DNA of 64,000 nucleotides from an uncultured Paracoccaceae bacterium (GTDB lineage: Bacteria > Pseudomonadota > Alphaproteobacteria > Rhodobacterales > Rhodobacteraceae). The stretch spans positions 1 to 64,000 of the forward strand of contig CANLND010000016.1 of the NCBI GenBank assembly GCA_947492585.1, in the 5' to 3' direction. The position numbers were made by a program, and so were the translations under genes. Every line of letters begins with the position of its first letter. The first letter of the stretch is position 1. Positions 9,843 through 18,168 of this stretch are shown piece after piece. The notes under the pieces are model-generated. The model had not been told where the DNA came from, did no database searches, and saw only the letters and a program-made list of their open reading frames with translations.

Positions 9843-10480
9843 TCAGCAACGATCCAGGTTTCCGCCTGATAGAGACCTTTGGATTTCATCCCGGTGAAGG
9901 TCTGCGCCGGGGGGGGCTTCACCTGTCCCGCATGAAGGCGTCCGCGCAATCGCTTGAATTGCCCTTTGACGACGCGGAAGCGCGCCACATCATGGCTACG
10001 ATTTCCGGTGACACGCCCCTGCGCTGCCGCCTGACGCTGGATGTTGCGGGTAAATTTCAACTGACACTGGCGGATCTCGCCCCAACCGCGCCGCGTTGGA
10101 GGCTCGCTGTCGCAGACACGCGATTGCAGGCAGAGGATCCATGGTTGCGGCACAAGACCACGCGCCGTGCGGTATATGATACTGCCCGTGCAAATTTGCC
10201 CGCTGGCGTGGATGAGCTGTTGTTTCTGAATACGCGTGGCGAGGTCTGCGAGGGCACAATTACCAATGTGTTTGTAGAGCTGGAGATGGACATGTGGGTG
10301 ACACCGCCCCTGTCGTCGGGCGTGCTGCCTGGGGTGTTGCGGCAGGAGCTGTTGATGTCCGGCCAGGTCCATGAGCAAATCGTGACCGTTGAAGATCTGC
10401 GAGCGGCGCGCAGTGTCTATGTTGGCAATTCGTTGCGGGGGAAAATCCATGCCTGTTGGGACGGGATCTCTGGCGCTTAA
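9812..10480 (+). CDS. pabC: aminotransferase class IV, probable 4-amino-4-deoxychorismate lyase
   Basis: PLP-dependent fold-type IV enzyme of 222 residues, probably releasing pyruvate from aminodeoxychorismate to give p-aminobenzoate. The PLP lysine is in RHKTTRR (about residue 114), the conserved cofactor-phosphate region is EVCEGTITNVFV (about 146-157), and TPPLSSGVLPGVLR matches the LLPG-type segment. It overlaps pabB by 31 bases. Repeat copy 2 begins 10 bases after its stop. The sequence is somewhat shorter than classical PabC, and a D-amino acid or branched-chain role cannot be excluded without the pabB context. Confidence 0.87.
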   Translation: MESALCPAELISNDPGFRLIETFGFHPGEGLRRGGLHLSRMKASAQSLELPFDDAEARHIMATISGDTPLRCRLTLDVAGKFQLTLADLAPTAPRWRLAVADTRLQAEDPWLRHKTTRRAVYDTARANLPAGVDELLFLNTRGEVCEGTITNVFVELEMDMWVTPPLSSGVLPGVLRQELLMSGQVHEQIVTVEDLRAARSVYVGNSLRGKIHACWDGISGA

Positions 10481-10489
10481 AGCCACGCT

Positions 10490-10567
10490 CTCCCGCCTGT
10501 CGCCAGCTGCATGGACATGCATCCGCGCCCGTTGGGCGTGGCCGCGCGCCCTTGCGGGCGCGCGGCC
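10490..10567 (+). repeat. bipartite hairpin repeat, copy 2
   Basis: CTCCCGCC (10490-10497), hairpin TGCATG-GA-CATGCA (10508-10521), CCCGTTGGGC (10528-10537), then a perfect 12-bp stem GGCCGCGCGCCC/GGGCGCGCGGCC with a TTGC loop (10540-10567). It starts 10 bases after the pabC-like stop. Confidence 0.7.
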
Positions 10568-10828
10568 GGGGTGCACAGATGTGCAACCGCGCCGCCCCCT
10601 AGGGCGGCGCCACGCCCAAGTCTGATGTGTTGGATCACATCCGTGATCCGGCCAGAGGACGCGGGAGCGCCTCTTTTGCCGGGGTCTCACCGCAGCGAAC
10701 CGTGCAAAACACGACGCATTTCACGCCATTGCTTGACAAGCGCGCTGCAACCCTGTGTATCGGCGGAGACGAATTTTGCGCCTCTGGCGCGCTCCCCACA
10801 GACGACCCGATCGATGAAAGGTCATGCT
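10568..10828. other. intergenic region upstream of aspS
   Basis: Together with repeat copy 2 this fills the 348 bases between pabC-like and aspS. It contains a further GC palindrome around GCCGCCCCCTAGGGCGGC (10591-10608) and the aspS ribosome binding site GAAAGG (10816-10821). No coding frame is supported, although the aspS frame stays open upstream to 10511. Confidence 0.45.
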
Positions 10829-12682
10829 ATGCACGCATATCGCAGCCATACCTGCGCAGAACTGAACAAATCCAACGTCGGCGAAACCGTTCGCCTGTCC
10901 GGTTGGGTCCACCGCGTCCGCGATCACGGCGGGTTGTTGTTCATTGATCTGCGCGACCACTATGGCGTGACACAGATCATGGCCGACCCGGACAGCCCGG
11001 TCTTTACCGAGATTGAAAAGGTCCGCTCCGAATGGTGTATCCGCATCGACGGCAACGTCAAAGCGCGCGATGAAAGCCTGATCAACGACAAAATCCCCAC
11101 AGGTGAAGTCGAAGTCTTCATCCGGGATATCGAGATCCTGGGCAAATCCGAAGAGCTGCCTTTGATGGTGTTCGGCGAACAGGAATATCCTGAAGAAACC
11201 CGCCTGCGCTATCGCTACCTCGATCTGCGTCGCGAAAAGATGCAGAAGAACATGCTGCTGCGTTCCAACATGGTGGCGTCGATCCGTCGTCGCATGTGGG
11301 ACAAAGGCTTCAACGAATACCAAACGCCAATTATCACAGCCTCTTCGCCTGAAGGCGCGCGTGACTTCCTGGTGCCCTCACGTTTGCACCCCGGCAAGTT
11401 CTATGCCCTGCCGCAGGCCCCCCAGCAGTTCAAACAGCTGATGATGGTGTCGGGTTTTGATAAGTACTTCCAGATCGCGCCGTGCTTTCGCGATGAAGAC
11501 CCGCGGGCCGACCGCTCACCCACCGATTTTTACCAGCTCGACCTTGAAATGTCCTTTGTCAGCCAGCAGGACGTGTTCGACACCATCCAGCCGGTGATGC
11601 AGGGCGTGTTTGAAGAGTTCGGCGGAGGCCGCAAGGTTGACAGTGAATGGCCGCAGATTTCCTATAAGGACGCGGCGAAATGGTATGGCTCGGACAAACC
11701 CGACCTGCGCAACCCGATCAAAATGCAGGATTGTTCTGAACATTTCCGCGGCTCGGGCTTTGCGATTTTTGCCAAATTGCTGGAGCAAGACGGCACCGAA
11801 GTGCGCGCAATTCCCGCGCCAACCGGTGGCAGTCGCAAATTCTGCGACCGCATGAACAAATTCGCACAACAAGAAGGCCTGCCCGGCATGGGCTATATCT
11901 TCTGGCGCAAGCAGACCGCTGACAGTATCGCGCAGGAACGCGGCATCACGGTCAAAGAGGTGAACGCGCTGGTCAAATCCGGCGAGATTGTTCTGGGTGA
12001 AGAAGCCGCAGGTCCGCTGGCCAAAAACATCGGCCCCGAACGCACCGAAGCCATCCGTCAGCAGCTGGGTCTGGGCGTCGGCGATGCGGCGTTCTTCTTG
12101 GGCGGCAAGCCCAAAGCGTTTGAAAGCGTTGCAGGCCGGGCCCGCAATGTGATCGGCGAAGAACTGAAGCTGACCGACAAAGACCGCTTTGCCTTTGCGT
12201 GGATTGTGGATTTCCCGATCTACGAAAAAGACGAGGAAACCGGCAAGGTCGATTTCGAACACAACCCATTCTCGATGCCCCAAGGCGGCATGGATGCCCT
12301 GTTGGGTGATCCGTTGAATGTGTTGGGATATCAGTACGATCTGGCTTGTAACGGCTACGAACTAGTGTCGGGCGCAATCCGAAACCACCGTCCAGAAATC
12401 ATGTTCAAAGCCTTTGAAATCGCGGGTTATGGCAAAGACGAAGTTGAAAAACGCTTTGGTGGCATGGTCAACGCGTTCCAATACGGCGCGCCTCCGCACG
12501 GGGGATGTGCAGCTGGTATCGACCGTATGGTGATGCTATTGGCGGATGAAGCCAACATTCGCGAAGTCATCATGTTCCCGATGAACCAGCGCGCCGAAGA
12601 CCTGATGATGTCCGCCCCAAGTGAGCCGATGTCGGATCAGTTGATGGAACTGGGTCTGCGGGTCATTCCACAAGATCAGTAA
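10829..12682 (+). CDS. aspS: aspartyl-tRNA synthetase
   Basis: Class II aminoacyl-tRNA synthetase charging tRNA-Asp, 617 residues from the chosen ATG. The N-terminal OB-fold anticodon-binding domain starts [13 protein letters not shown] and includes [19 protein letters not shown]; the catalytic core has [20 protein letters not shown] and [18 protein letters not shown] (motif 2 region), a bacterial GAD insertion, and motif 3 [14 protein letters not shown]. The ATG at 10829 has GAAAGG 8 bases upstream and matches the family start, so the longer open frame beginning at 10511 is not used. Terminator at 12705-12737. Confidence 0.97.
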   Translation: MHAYRSHTCAELNKSNVGETVRLSGWVHRVRDHGGLLFIDLRDHYGVTQIMADPDSPVFTEIEKVRSEWCIRIDGNVKARDESLINDKIPTGEVEVFIRDIEILGKSEELPLMVFGEQEYPEETRLRYRYLDLRREKMQKNMLLRSNMVASIRRRMWDKGFNEYQTPIITASSPEGARDFLVPSRLHPGKFYALPQAPQQFKQLMMVSGFDKYFQIAPCFRDEDPRADRSPTDFYQLDLEMSFVSQQDVFDTIQPVMQGVFEEFGGGRKVDSEWPQISYKDAAKWYGSDKPDLRNPIKMQDCSEHFRGSGFAIFAKLLEQDGTEVRAIPAPTGGSRKFCDRMNKFAQQEGLPGMGYIFWRKQTADSIAQERGITVKEVNALVKSGEIVLGEEAAGPLAKNIGPERTEAIRQQLGLGVGDAAFFLGGKPKAFESVAGRARNVIGEELKLTDKDRFAFAWIVDFPIYEKDEETGKVDFEHNPFSMPQGGMDALLGDPLNVLGYQYDLACNGYELVSGAIRNHRPEIMFKAFEIAGYGKDEVEKRFGGMVNAFQYGAPPHGGCAAGIDRMVMLLADEANIREVIMFPMNQRAEDLMMSAPSEPMSDQLMELGLRVIPQDQ

Positions 12683-12704
12683 ATGATCATTTAAATCTGC
12701 AACG

Positions 12705-12737
12705 ATGGCTCAAAGCATTGGCTTTGGGCCATTTTTT
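12705..12737 (+). terminator. rho-independent terminator of aspS
   Basis: ATGGCTCAAAGC (12705-12716), loop ATTG, GCTTTGGGCCAT (12721-12732), one G-T pair in a 12-bp stem, followed by TTTTTT. It lies 22 bases after the aspS stop. Confidence 0.92.
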
Positions 12738-12837
12738 ATGCGCGGTACGCTGCGGAACCGGGGGAGCAAGGCGCGGCACATCAGCGTGTCAGCGCAATCT
12801 GCGTCACGAGGGCGGGCGGAATTTCAGACAATCCGCG

Positions 12838-12984
12838 TCAAAACGAGCGTTTGGCGGGGAGGACGGCCGGGGGCGGGACGTCTCCGGTTTGTCTGTTACG
12901 GCGGATTTCACGGGCGGCCTGACGCGCTTGCCCATAAAGAACCACGGCCAGCACAACGGCGGACACACAAAACACCTCGATCAT
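12838..12984 (-). CDS. 48-residue single-pass membrane peptide
   Basis: A short frame starting 1 base after the stop of the response regulator gene, on the same strand. The peptide begins MIEVFCVSAVVLAVVLYG, a single membrane helix at about 4-17, followed by a basic segment RQAAREIRRNRQ and a Pro-rich tail ending KRSF. AAGG in the end of the regulator gene could serve as ribosome binding site, which would couple translation. It is too short for routine gene calls and its function is unknown; the clear helix plus positive cytoplasmic flank and the tight spacing are the support. Confidence 0.5.
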   Translation of the reverse strand: MIEVFCVSAVVLAVVLYGQARQAAREIRRNRQTGDVPPPAVLPAKRSF

Positions 12985-12985
12985 G

Positions 12986-13705
12986 TCAGATGGCGACCTT
13001 GTTTTGCAGGCGGTCTTGCACCAACCCGGCCATCAGGGCCGCAGCTGCATTGCCGGGGTCGCCCTGTTTGCGCGCCGTGGCCAGCCCGTCTGCGGCTGCT
13101 GCCAATGGTGAGTCGCCAATGCTTCGGGCCACGCCGCCGACAAATTGTGCCAGATAATCAAGGTCTTGTGAGTGTTCAGGCTCGTTCAGAATATCCGCAG
13201 CATGGGCCATATCGTCCTGAAACGCGATTACATCCGGTTCGATGATCTCTTCGCTCAGTGTGCGGGGGCCCGCGATGTGCCACTCGTCGGGCAAATGCGA
13301 CAAAATGGACTGTTGGAACGCGGCCAAGGCGCTGACGGGTTTTTGCAAAAACCCATCCGCTCCGACGGCCAGGGCTTCGGCGTCGCGCCCCAAATCACCC
13401 GAGGTGCCAAGCACAACACCAACCCGGGGCACTGTGGTTGAAATTTCTTCGATCAGGTCAAGGCCGGAGCCATCCGGCAGCCCCAGATCAATGATTGCCA
13501 CCGAGGGGCGATAAGCCTTGAGGTGCCGCCGGGCGGATGTCACACAGTCTGCACGCCGAATGCGCGCACCGCTGCGCAGGCACAACAGGCGCATGGCCTC
13601 ACAGGCAAATCGACTGTCTTCGACAACCAGAATAGTCAGGCCCAGCAGGGGGCGGCGGGTTGTGGGCAGTCTTTGGGCGGCAGTAAAGAGTTCTGAATCT
13701 TCCAT
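12986..13705 (-). CDS. response regulator with receiver domain and long C-terminal extension
   Basis: A 239-residue protein with a receiver domain at about 23-143. The phosphoacceptor Asp is D73 in AIIDLGLPDGSG, the acidic pocket is E29-D30 in VVEDSRF, the switch Thr is T101 and the conserved Lys is in LQKPVS (K122). Beyond the receiver there is no DNA-binding domain; instead about 95 residues with acidic and Ala-rich helices. The ATG at 13705 is preferred to one 24 bases upstream because AGGAG lies 11 bases before it. No histidine kinase is adjacent, so its partner is unknown. Confidence 0.85.
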   Translation of the reverse strand: MEDSELFTAAQRLPTTRRPLLGLTILVVEDSRFACEAMRLLCLRSGARIRRADCVTSARRHLKAYRPSVAIIDLGLPDGSGLDLIEEISTTVPRVGVVLGTSGDLGRDAEALAVGADGFLQKPVSALAAFQQSILSHLPDEWHIAGPRTLSEEIIEPDVIAFQDDMAHAADILNEPEHSQDLDYLAQFVGGVARSIGDSPLAAAADGLATARKQGDPGNAAAALMAGLVQDRLQNKVAI

Positions 13706-14002
13706 AACAACACATGCTCCTGATCGCATCTGACACGACGCTACGGATTTAAGGCTAATACAGAGTTAACGTGAAAGAGGTCCGATCCCAGAAATATCCA
13801 CAGGTGCTCGGGCGGCGTGAGCACCTCAAAATTTACGGGCGGAGGACTGGGAAGGTTTTGTTCATCGGGACCCGCTCGCGTTAAACGGTCAGCTTTGCAA
13901 GAAAATCCAAGTGTTAACGGTATCATAGGTGCAGCGACGCTTGCCACGCTGCACTGCGGCGCGCATAGTTTTCCCGCCAAATTGACTTTAGTGGAGGAAG
14001 CA
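13706..14002. promoter_or_regulatory. divergent promoter region, response regulator / epimerase
   Basis: 297 bases between two divergent genes. It holds several TTAA-containing words (for example GTTAACG at 13765-13771 and GTTAACGG at 13913-13920) but no clean CtrA-type TTAA-N7-TTAA pair, and no supported coding frame. GGAGG (13993-13997) is the ribosome binding site of the epimerase gene. Confidence 0.4.
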
Positions 14003-14407
14003 ATGATTGGACGGTTGAACCACGTGGCCATTGCAGTGCCGGACCTGGACGCAGCGGTTGCGCAGTACAGGGATACTCTGGGTGCGACAGTCGGCGCACC
14101 ACAGGATGAACCAGATCACGGGGTGACCGTGGTGTTCATTGAGCTGCCGAACACCAAGATTGAACTGCTGTACCCGCTAGGGGAAGACTCCCCGATCCAA
14201 GGGTTTTTGGACAAAAACCCAGCGGGTGGCATGCACCATGTGTGTTATGAAGTGGATGACATTCTGGTGGCCCGGGATCACCTGAAATCGCAGGGCGCGC
14301 GGGTTCTTGGAAGTGGCGAGCCAAAGATCGGCGCCCATGGAAAACCAGTTTTGTTTCTGCATCCCAAGGATTTCAATGGATGCCTGGTGGAACTTGAACA
14401 GGTTTAG
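14003..14407 (+). CDS. mce: methylmalonyl-CoA epimerase
   Basis: Interconverts the (R) and (S) forms of methylmalonyl-CoA, linking propionyl-CoA or ethylmalonyl-CoA pathways to succinyl-CoA. The 134-residue protein is a vicinal oxygen chelate fold metalloenzyme with the expected metal-ligand regions LNHVAIAVPD (H7), GMHHVCYEVDD (H79) and CLVELEQV (E130). The ATG at 14003 follows GGAGG by 5 bases; the frame is open further upstream but without a site. The DUF1467 gene follows after 57 bases, an arrangement I know from related Rhodobacteraceae. Confidence 0.93.
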   Translation: MIGRLNHVAIAVPDLDAAVAQYRDTLGATVGAPQDEPDHGVTVVFIELPNTKIELLYPLGEDSPIQGFLDKNPAGGMHHVCYEVDDILVARDHLKSQGARVLGSGEPKIGAHGKPVLFLHPKDFNGCLVELEQV

Positions 14408-14464
14408 CACTATGTGCAGCCTGCGTGCAGATGCGTGCGCGGGCTGACCCACAGGAGAACGATC

Positions 14465-14740
14465 ATGGGCATCACATCTGGCATGGTATTATATGCCGTC
14501 CTCTGGTTTTTGACCTTTTTGACCGTTTTGCCGATTCGGGTGAAAACTCAGGGCGATATGGGCGAGATTGTCCCCGGCACCCATGCAGGCGCGCCCGAAC
14601 AGCATTTCCTAAAGCAAAAAGCCTGGATCACCACCGGTATTGCGGCTCTGCTGTGGGGGATCATTGCCACGATCATTCTGACCGGAGCGATCACTCTGAA
14701 TGATTTTGACTGGCTCGACAGCCTTCCCGACCCAGAATAA
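14465..14740 (+). CDS. DUF1467 family small membrane protein
   Basis: A 91-residue protein with two membrane helices, one at about 5-23 (SGMVLYAVLWFLTFLTVLP) and one at about 55-78 (ITTGIAALLWGIIATIILTG). The intervening segment PIRVKTQGDMGEIVPGTHAGAP is characteristic of DUF1467, which is regularly found beside methylmalonyl-CoA epimerase in this group. AGGAG at 14453-14457 fixes the start. Function is unknown. Confidence 0.88.
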   Translation: MGITSGMVLYAVLWFLTFLTVLPIRVKTQGDMGEIVPGTHAGAPEQHFLKQKAWITTGIAALLWGIIATIILTGAITLNDFDWLDSLPDPE

Positions 14741-14773
14741 GGCCCCGCGCGCGGCCACAAGGCCAGCGCGCCC

Positions 14774-15466
14774 TTAGGCACGCTGCTGTAGTGTGTGGAA
14801 AATATGGGTAAACGTGGCCGCGCCCAGAACCGGAATGATCAGATTGACCAGAGGGATCGACAGCGGCACCGCCATCAATACACCGGCGACCCAGATGGTC
14901 ATGGCGTGTTTGCGCCGCAGTTTCTTTGCTTCATCAAACCCGACGCGCCGCGCGGCTGCGAGGGTGAAATATTCGCGCCCCAGCAGCAGGCCGTTGACGG
15001 CCCAGAAAATGATCGGCGCCGCGATAGAGAAGGTGAGATACAGCACCAGTGCCACCAGATTCGCAAAAATCAAAAAGCCCAGAAACAGCAGGGTATCTTT
15101 GAGTGCCGCGCCAAACGGCGTTGGAATGGCGCGGGGCAGGTGGCTGTAATGCTTGTCTTCCACGGCCTGTGCGACCTGATCCAGCATCATGGATGTGATG
15201 GCTGAGGCCACCGGCACCATCAAAAATACCGATAGAATCAGCATGAAAATCAGCGAACCCCAGGACAGAAGATTGTCCAGCCAGGTCACCGCCCCCAGCA
15301 GAGGCACAGTGGTTTGGGGCCCCACAAACAGGTGGATCAGCAGCAAGAAGATGACATAAATCGCTGCCAACAGAGCAACAGCCCAACCGATGCCCTGAAA
15401 CAAGACGCCACGAAACCTACGGTCCCCGGCTTGGCCTAAGGCTTTGAAAAAAGCGTCCAGTATCAT
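14774..15466 (-). CDS. EI24 domain-containing membrane protein (CysZ-like)
   Basis: A 230-residue integral membrane protein with about five to six hydrophobic segments, including WAVALLAAIYVIFLLLIHLF, SLIFMLILSVFLMVPVA and a C-terminal IWVAGVLMAVPLSIPLVNLI. The topology and the FTLAAARRVGFDEAKKLRRKH loop match the EI24/CysZ family; CysZ in gammaproteobacteria moves sulfate, but no sulfur gene is adjacent so the substrate is open. Its start overlaps the stop of the nitroreductase gene by 4 bases (ATGA), so the two are one operon. Confidence 0.85.
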   Translation of the reverse strand: MILDAFFKALGQAGDRRFRGVLFQGIGWAVALLAAIYVIFLLLIHLFVGPQTTVPLLGAVTWLDNLLSWGSLIFMLILSVFLMVPVASAITSMMLDQVAQAVEDKHYSHLPRAIPTPFGAALKDTLLFLGFLIFANLVALVLYLTFSIAAPIIFWAVNGLLLGREYFTLAAARRVGFDEAKKLRRKHAMTIWVAGVLMAVPLSIPLVNLIIPVLGAATFTHIFHTLQQRA

Positions 15467-16041
15467 GTGCTCATCCAGGTTGTGATGGTCTCAAGGTCCG
15501 GGCGGGGCCGTTCCGGTGGGCGGGGGCCTTCGGTGGCGATATGGATCAATCCGGCAATACGTTCATGTGGGGCCAGCCCAAAGGCCTCGGCGCAGAATTC
15601 GGGGTCATGACTGGCCCAGCCTGACAACCAGTTGGCACCCCAGCCCGCAGCCAGCGCGGCGTTTAGCAGCGACAGGCAGGCCGCCCCGGCGGCATAGGTC
15701 TGTTCTGCGGCAGGGATTTTGGGCGAGGGCTGCTGGACTTCAACCACCGCCACGGCCAAATGGCCCAGATCAAACTGACTGCGTCCTTTTGCGATGTCTT
15801 CGTCGGATTTGCCCAACCGTGCGCCTGCTGCGACGGTCAGGTCGGCCAATCGCGGCATTGCGCCTTTTTCCAGCACGATGAATCGCCATGGCACCAACAT
15901 GCCGTGATCCGGCGTACGGGCCGCGGCAGTCAGGAGCGGCATCAATTCGTCGCGCGTGGGGGCCGGCGCGACCAAGGTCTTGGCAGGGCGCGAGCGGCGC
16001 GACAACAGAAATTCTAGGGCAGCGGTGTTGCGGTCAGGCAT
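15463..16041 (-). CDS. nitroreductase family protein
   Basis: A 192-residue flavin oxidoreductase of the nitroreductase fold, similar in size to YdjA-type enzymes. The N-terminal LLSRRSRP corresponds to the FMN phosphate-binding RRSxR motif, followed by AARTPDHGMLVPWRFIVLE, which matches the APDHGxLxPWRF segment of the YdjA subgroup, and a C-terminal GLAPHERIAGLIHIATEG. First gene of a two-gene unit with the EI24 protein. Substrate unknown. Confidence 0.88.
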   Translation of the reverse strand: MPDRNTAALEFLLSRRSRPAKTLVAPAPTRDELMPLLTAAARTPDHGMLVPWRFIVLEKGAMPRLADLTVAAGARLGKSDEDIAKGRSQFDLGHLAVAVVEVQQPSPKIPAAEQTYAAGAACLSLLNAALAAGWGANWLSGWASHDPEFCAEAFGLAPHERIAGLIHIATEGPRPPERPRPDLETITTWMST

Positions 16042-16290
16042 GTGTGAAACCTTCTTACATTGCGAAGCCTATTTCGGCTTCCGCGCAGGTGAATTCAAGG
16101 GAGAGGTCCGTGGCTTGACACGAGACACAGTATAAAATCTGCCTCTGTGGCCTCGCGGGGACGGCTGTGGAGATATTGGTCTTTTGACGGCGGGATGTCG
16201 CATGGCATATTGCCGGTGCACAGGGGGTGTACCGCTGGTGCATATGTGGTGACGGATGAATTACAGCCATTTGGCGCCGGGCGGGGAGCG

Positions 16291-16569
16291 ATGGGAAAAC
16301 CAAAAAAGAAAGATCTTCCAGATCTCAGCCATCTGGCGGTGGCGGGGCAGGAGATTGTGGTACGGGTCACGCCAAACGCGGCGCGCACTCAGATCGTGCT
16401 GTCGTCGGACGGGGTGAAAATTCAGGTGACCGCGGCGCCAGAACACGGCAAAGCCACCGCTGCGGCCCAGCGGGCGCTGGCGATTGCGCTTGGCCTTGCA
16501 CCCAAACGGGTGCAGCTTCTGCGCGGCGCAACCAGTCGCAGCAAAGTGTTTCGCGTGACCGTGGATTAA
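16291..16569 (+). CDS. DUF167 (YggU-like) protein
   Basis: A 92-residue protein of the DUF167/UPF0235 family. Typical features are VVRVTPNAARTQIV, KIQVTAAPEHGKATAAAQRALAIALGL and the closing LLRGATSRSKVFRV. The ATG at 16291 is chosen for GGGGAG at 16283-16288; the frame extends upstream without support. Its TAA overlaps the convergent gene stop in TTAA. Function is unknown. Confidence 0.9.
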   Translation: MGKPKKKDLPDLSHLAVAGQEIVVRVTPNAARTQIVLSSDGVKIQVTAAPEHGKATAAAQRALAIALGLAPKRVQLLRGATSRSKVFRVTVD

Positions 16570-16805
16570 CCGTCTTCGGGCACCAGACGATAGATGCCTT
16601 CGGGCAGGTCCAGCGCCGCCGCCAAATCGCGGATCTGCTGATGGCTCAGCTGTAAGGTCTGTACCTTTTCGGATTCGGGATCCAGTTGTTCAACGGTGAC
16701 ACATTCGGAAAAGACGTTGACGGTCAGATCTTCCATCAGCGGGGCGGTGCCCTCGTCGATCACGGTAATCACAGTGGCGTCAAATTCGTGTTCAATGGTA
16801 AACAT
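16566..16805 (-). CDS. conserved hypothetical protein
   Basis: A 79-residue acidic protein starting MFTIEHEFDATVITVIDEG, with no signal peptide or membrane segment. The segment SHQQIRDLAAALDLPEGIYRL suggests a helical C terminus. An ATG 63 bases upstream is possible, but the shorter form looks more natural; neither has a strong ribosome binding site. I do not recognise a named family. It is convergent with the DUF167 gene, sharing TTAA at the stops. Confidence 0.65.
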   Translation of the reverse strand: MFTIEHEFDATVITVIDEGTAPLMEDLTVNVFSECVTVEQLDPESEKVQTLQLSHQQIRDLAAALDLPEGIYRLVPEDG

Positions 16806-16955
16806 GTGACCAGCTTGCCACCCTGACGTGCATCTGACAAGGAATTGCTTTGTCACGAGATAGTGCAACAGCTGTTCGTTCCATGGGGTGGTGCGTGATT
16901 GATCCTCCCCCTAAAGGCGCGGTAGACTTGTGGGGCACGTCTGGAAGGGATCATT

Positions 16956-17666
16956 ATGCGCCGGATCGTTTTTGTACTGGGAATATTGGTTGGGGCCTGC
17001 GATGTCGCCTTGGACCCAAACCCACAAGGTGCGCCAGCGCCTGTGATTGCAGCGGACAGCGCTGGTAGAGGCATAGATCGTGCCAGTTTTGCCGCCGTCA
17101 CAGCAACGGTTGAGCCTGTGGCTGAACGAGAATGCCGCGCGCGGTTGCGCAGCGGAAATTGTGACTTTTTGGTCCGGATCGATGGCAACCCCAAGGCACC
17201 ACCAAACGCGTTCCAAAGCCTGGACCGCAACGGGCGCCCGGTGATCACCTTTACCCAGGCGATGCTGCGTCAGATTGCGAACCGGGATGAGCTGGCTTTT
17301 GTAATGTCCCACGAGGTCGCGCACCATATTCGCGGTCATATCGCGCGGCAGCGCGAAAATGCGGTTGCGGGCGCGGTGCTGCTGGGCGGTCTTGCGACCC
17401 TTGCCGGGGGCACGGCGGCCGATGTGGCCAACGCGCAAGACATAGGCGCCACGGTCGGCGCGCGGGGGTATTCCAAAGAGTTTGAACTCGAAGCAGATGA
17501 GCTGGGCACGCTGATCACCCACAAGGCGGGATACCGACCCAGTGTGGGGGTTAAATTCTTCTATCGCCTGCCAGATCCCGGTGATCGGTTTTTGGGATCA
17601 CACCCGTCCAACCCGGATCGGATCAAAGTGGTTCAAGCCACCATTCGCCAAAATGGCCTGAACTGA
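16956..17666 (+). CDS. M48 family metallopeptidase, lipoprotein
   Basis: A 236-residue zinc peptidase of the M48 (BepA/LoiP/HtpX-related) type, probably acting in the periplasm. The signal peptide ends in the lipobox LVGAC (Cys15). The zinc motif HEVAHH is at 119-124 and the third ligand is the Glu in FELEADELG near 176. An Ala/Gly-rich helix follows HExxH as in the family. AAGGGAT precedes the ATG. yigZ-like starts 2 bases after its stop, so they are likely co-transcribed. Confidence 0.9.
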   Translation: MRRIVFVLGILVGACDVALDPNPQGAPAPVIAADSAGRGIDRASFAAVTATVEPVAERECRARLRSGNCDFLVRIDGNPKAPPNAFQSLDRNGRPVITFTQAMLRQIANRDELAFVMSHEVAHHIRGHIARQRENAVAGAVLLGGLATLAGGTAADVANAQDIGATVGARGYSKEFELEADELGTLITHKAGYRPSVGVKFFYRLPDPGDRFLGSHPSNPDRIKVVQATIRQNGLN

Positions 17667-17668
17667 AT

Positions 17669-18043
17669 ATGGCTGAAACACCTGCATCACCGTCCCTGCG
17701 CCAGTTGGGAGTGATCCTGACGGATCGGGGATCTAAATACGCCGTCACCGGTGCTGCGGTGCACGCGCGCAGCGAGGTGGATGCGGTGCTGGCTGCGCTG
17801 AAAAAAGACCGTGCCTATGCCAAGGCAACCCATAACACCTGGGCGGCGATGCTGCCTACAGGTGGGTTAAAGGCGGATGATGGCGAAAGCGGCGCGGGTA
17901 TGGTGATCTTGCGGATGATGGAGCGCGAGGGGGTGCAGGACCATGTGATCATCGTCACGCGCTGGTATGGGGGGAAAAAGCTGGGCGGCGACCGGTTTCG
18001 CCGTGTGCAAGATGCCGTCCGGGCGTATTTTGAGGTGATCTGA
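17669..18043 (+). CDS. YigZ/IMPACT family protein
   Basis: A 124-residue protein corresponding to the N-terminal IMPACT (UPF0029) domain of YigZ. The diagnostic blocks are KATHNTWAAML, DDGESGAGMVIL and VTRWYGGKKLGGDRFRR. It lacks the C-terminal domain found in E. coli YigZ (about 200 residues), so it is a single-domain form. Proposed roles in the family concern translation-related regulation, but none is established here. It follows the M48 gene by 2 bases. Confidence 0.88.
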   Translation: MAETPASPSLRQLGVILTDRGSKYAVTGAAVHARSEVDAVLAALKKDRAYAKATHNTWAAMLPTGGLKADDGESGAGMVILRMMEREGVQDHVIIVTRWYGGKKLGGDRFRRVQDAVRAYFEVI

Positions 18044-18070
18044 CAAAGTGGTCACGCTCCGGTTGGGAGC

Positions 18071-18119
18071 GCAGCCGGGGCCAGCCCCGGACCCCGGGGT
18101 ATTTCGGGCCAAAAAGAAG
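18071..18119 (+). repeat. second dispersed repeat (GGACCCC-GTATTT-GGCCAAAAAGA type), copy a
   Basis: Hairpin CCGGGGC-CA-GCCCCGG (18075-18090), then ACCCCGGGGTATTTCGGGCC and AAAAAGAAGC. The same order of parts occurs on the minus strand at 33480-33538. It lies between the convergent ends of the yigZ-like and DCC genes. I recall similar elements from other Rhodobacteraceae genomes. Confidence 0.65.
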
Positions 18120-18168
18120 CACGGCGTGTCCGTTGATCTGGATGTGGCGATGCTGCGCGACGGGCCCG

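Noticed and set aside
10511-10828. N-terminal extension of aspS (106 extra codons)
   Set aside because: Composition, lack of ribosome binding site and the family start at 10829 show it is read-through of an open upstream frame that crosses repeat copy 2.
13765-13920. TTAA words upstream of the response regulator as CtrA sites
   Set aside because: No pair has the TTAA-N7-TTAA spacing.
16114-16135. TTGACA and TATAAA words upstream of the DUF167 gene
   Set aside because: The spacer is only 10 bases, too short for a sigma70 promoter.
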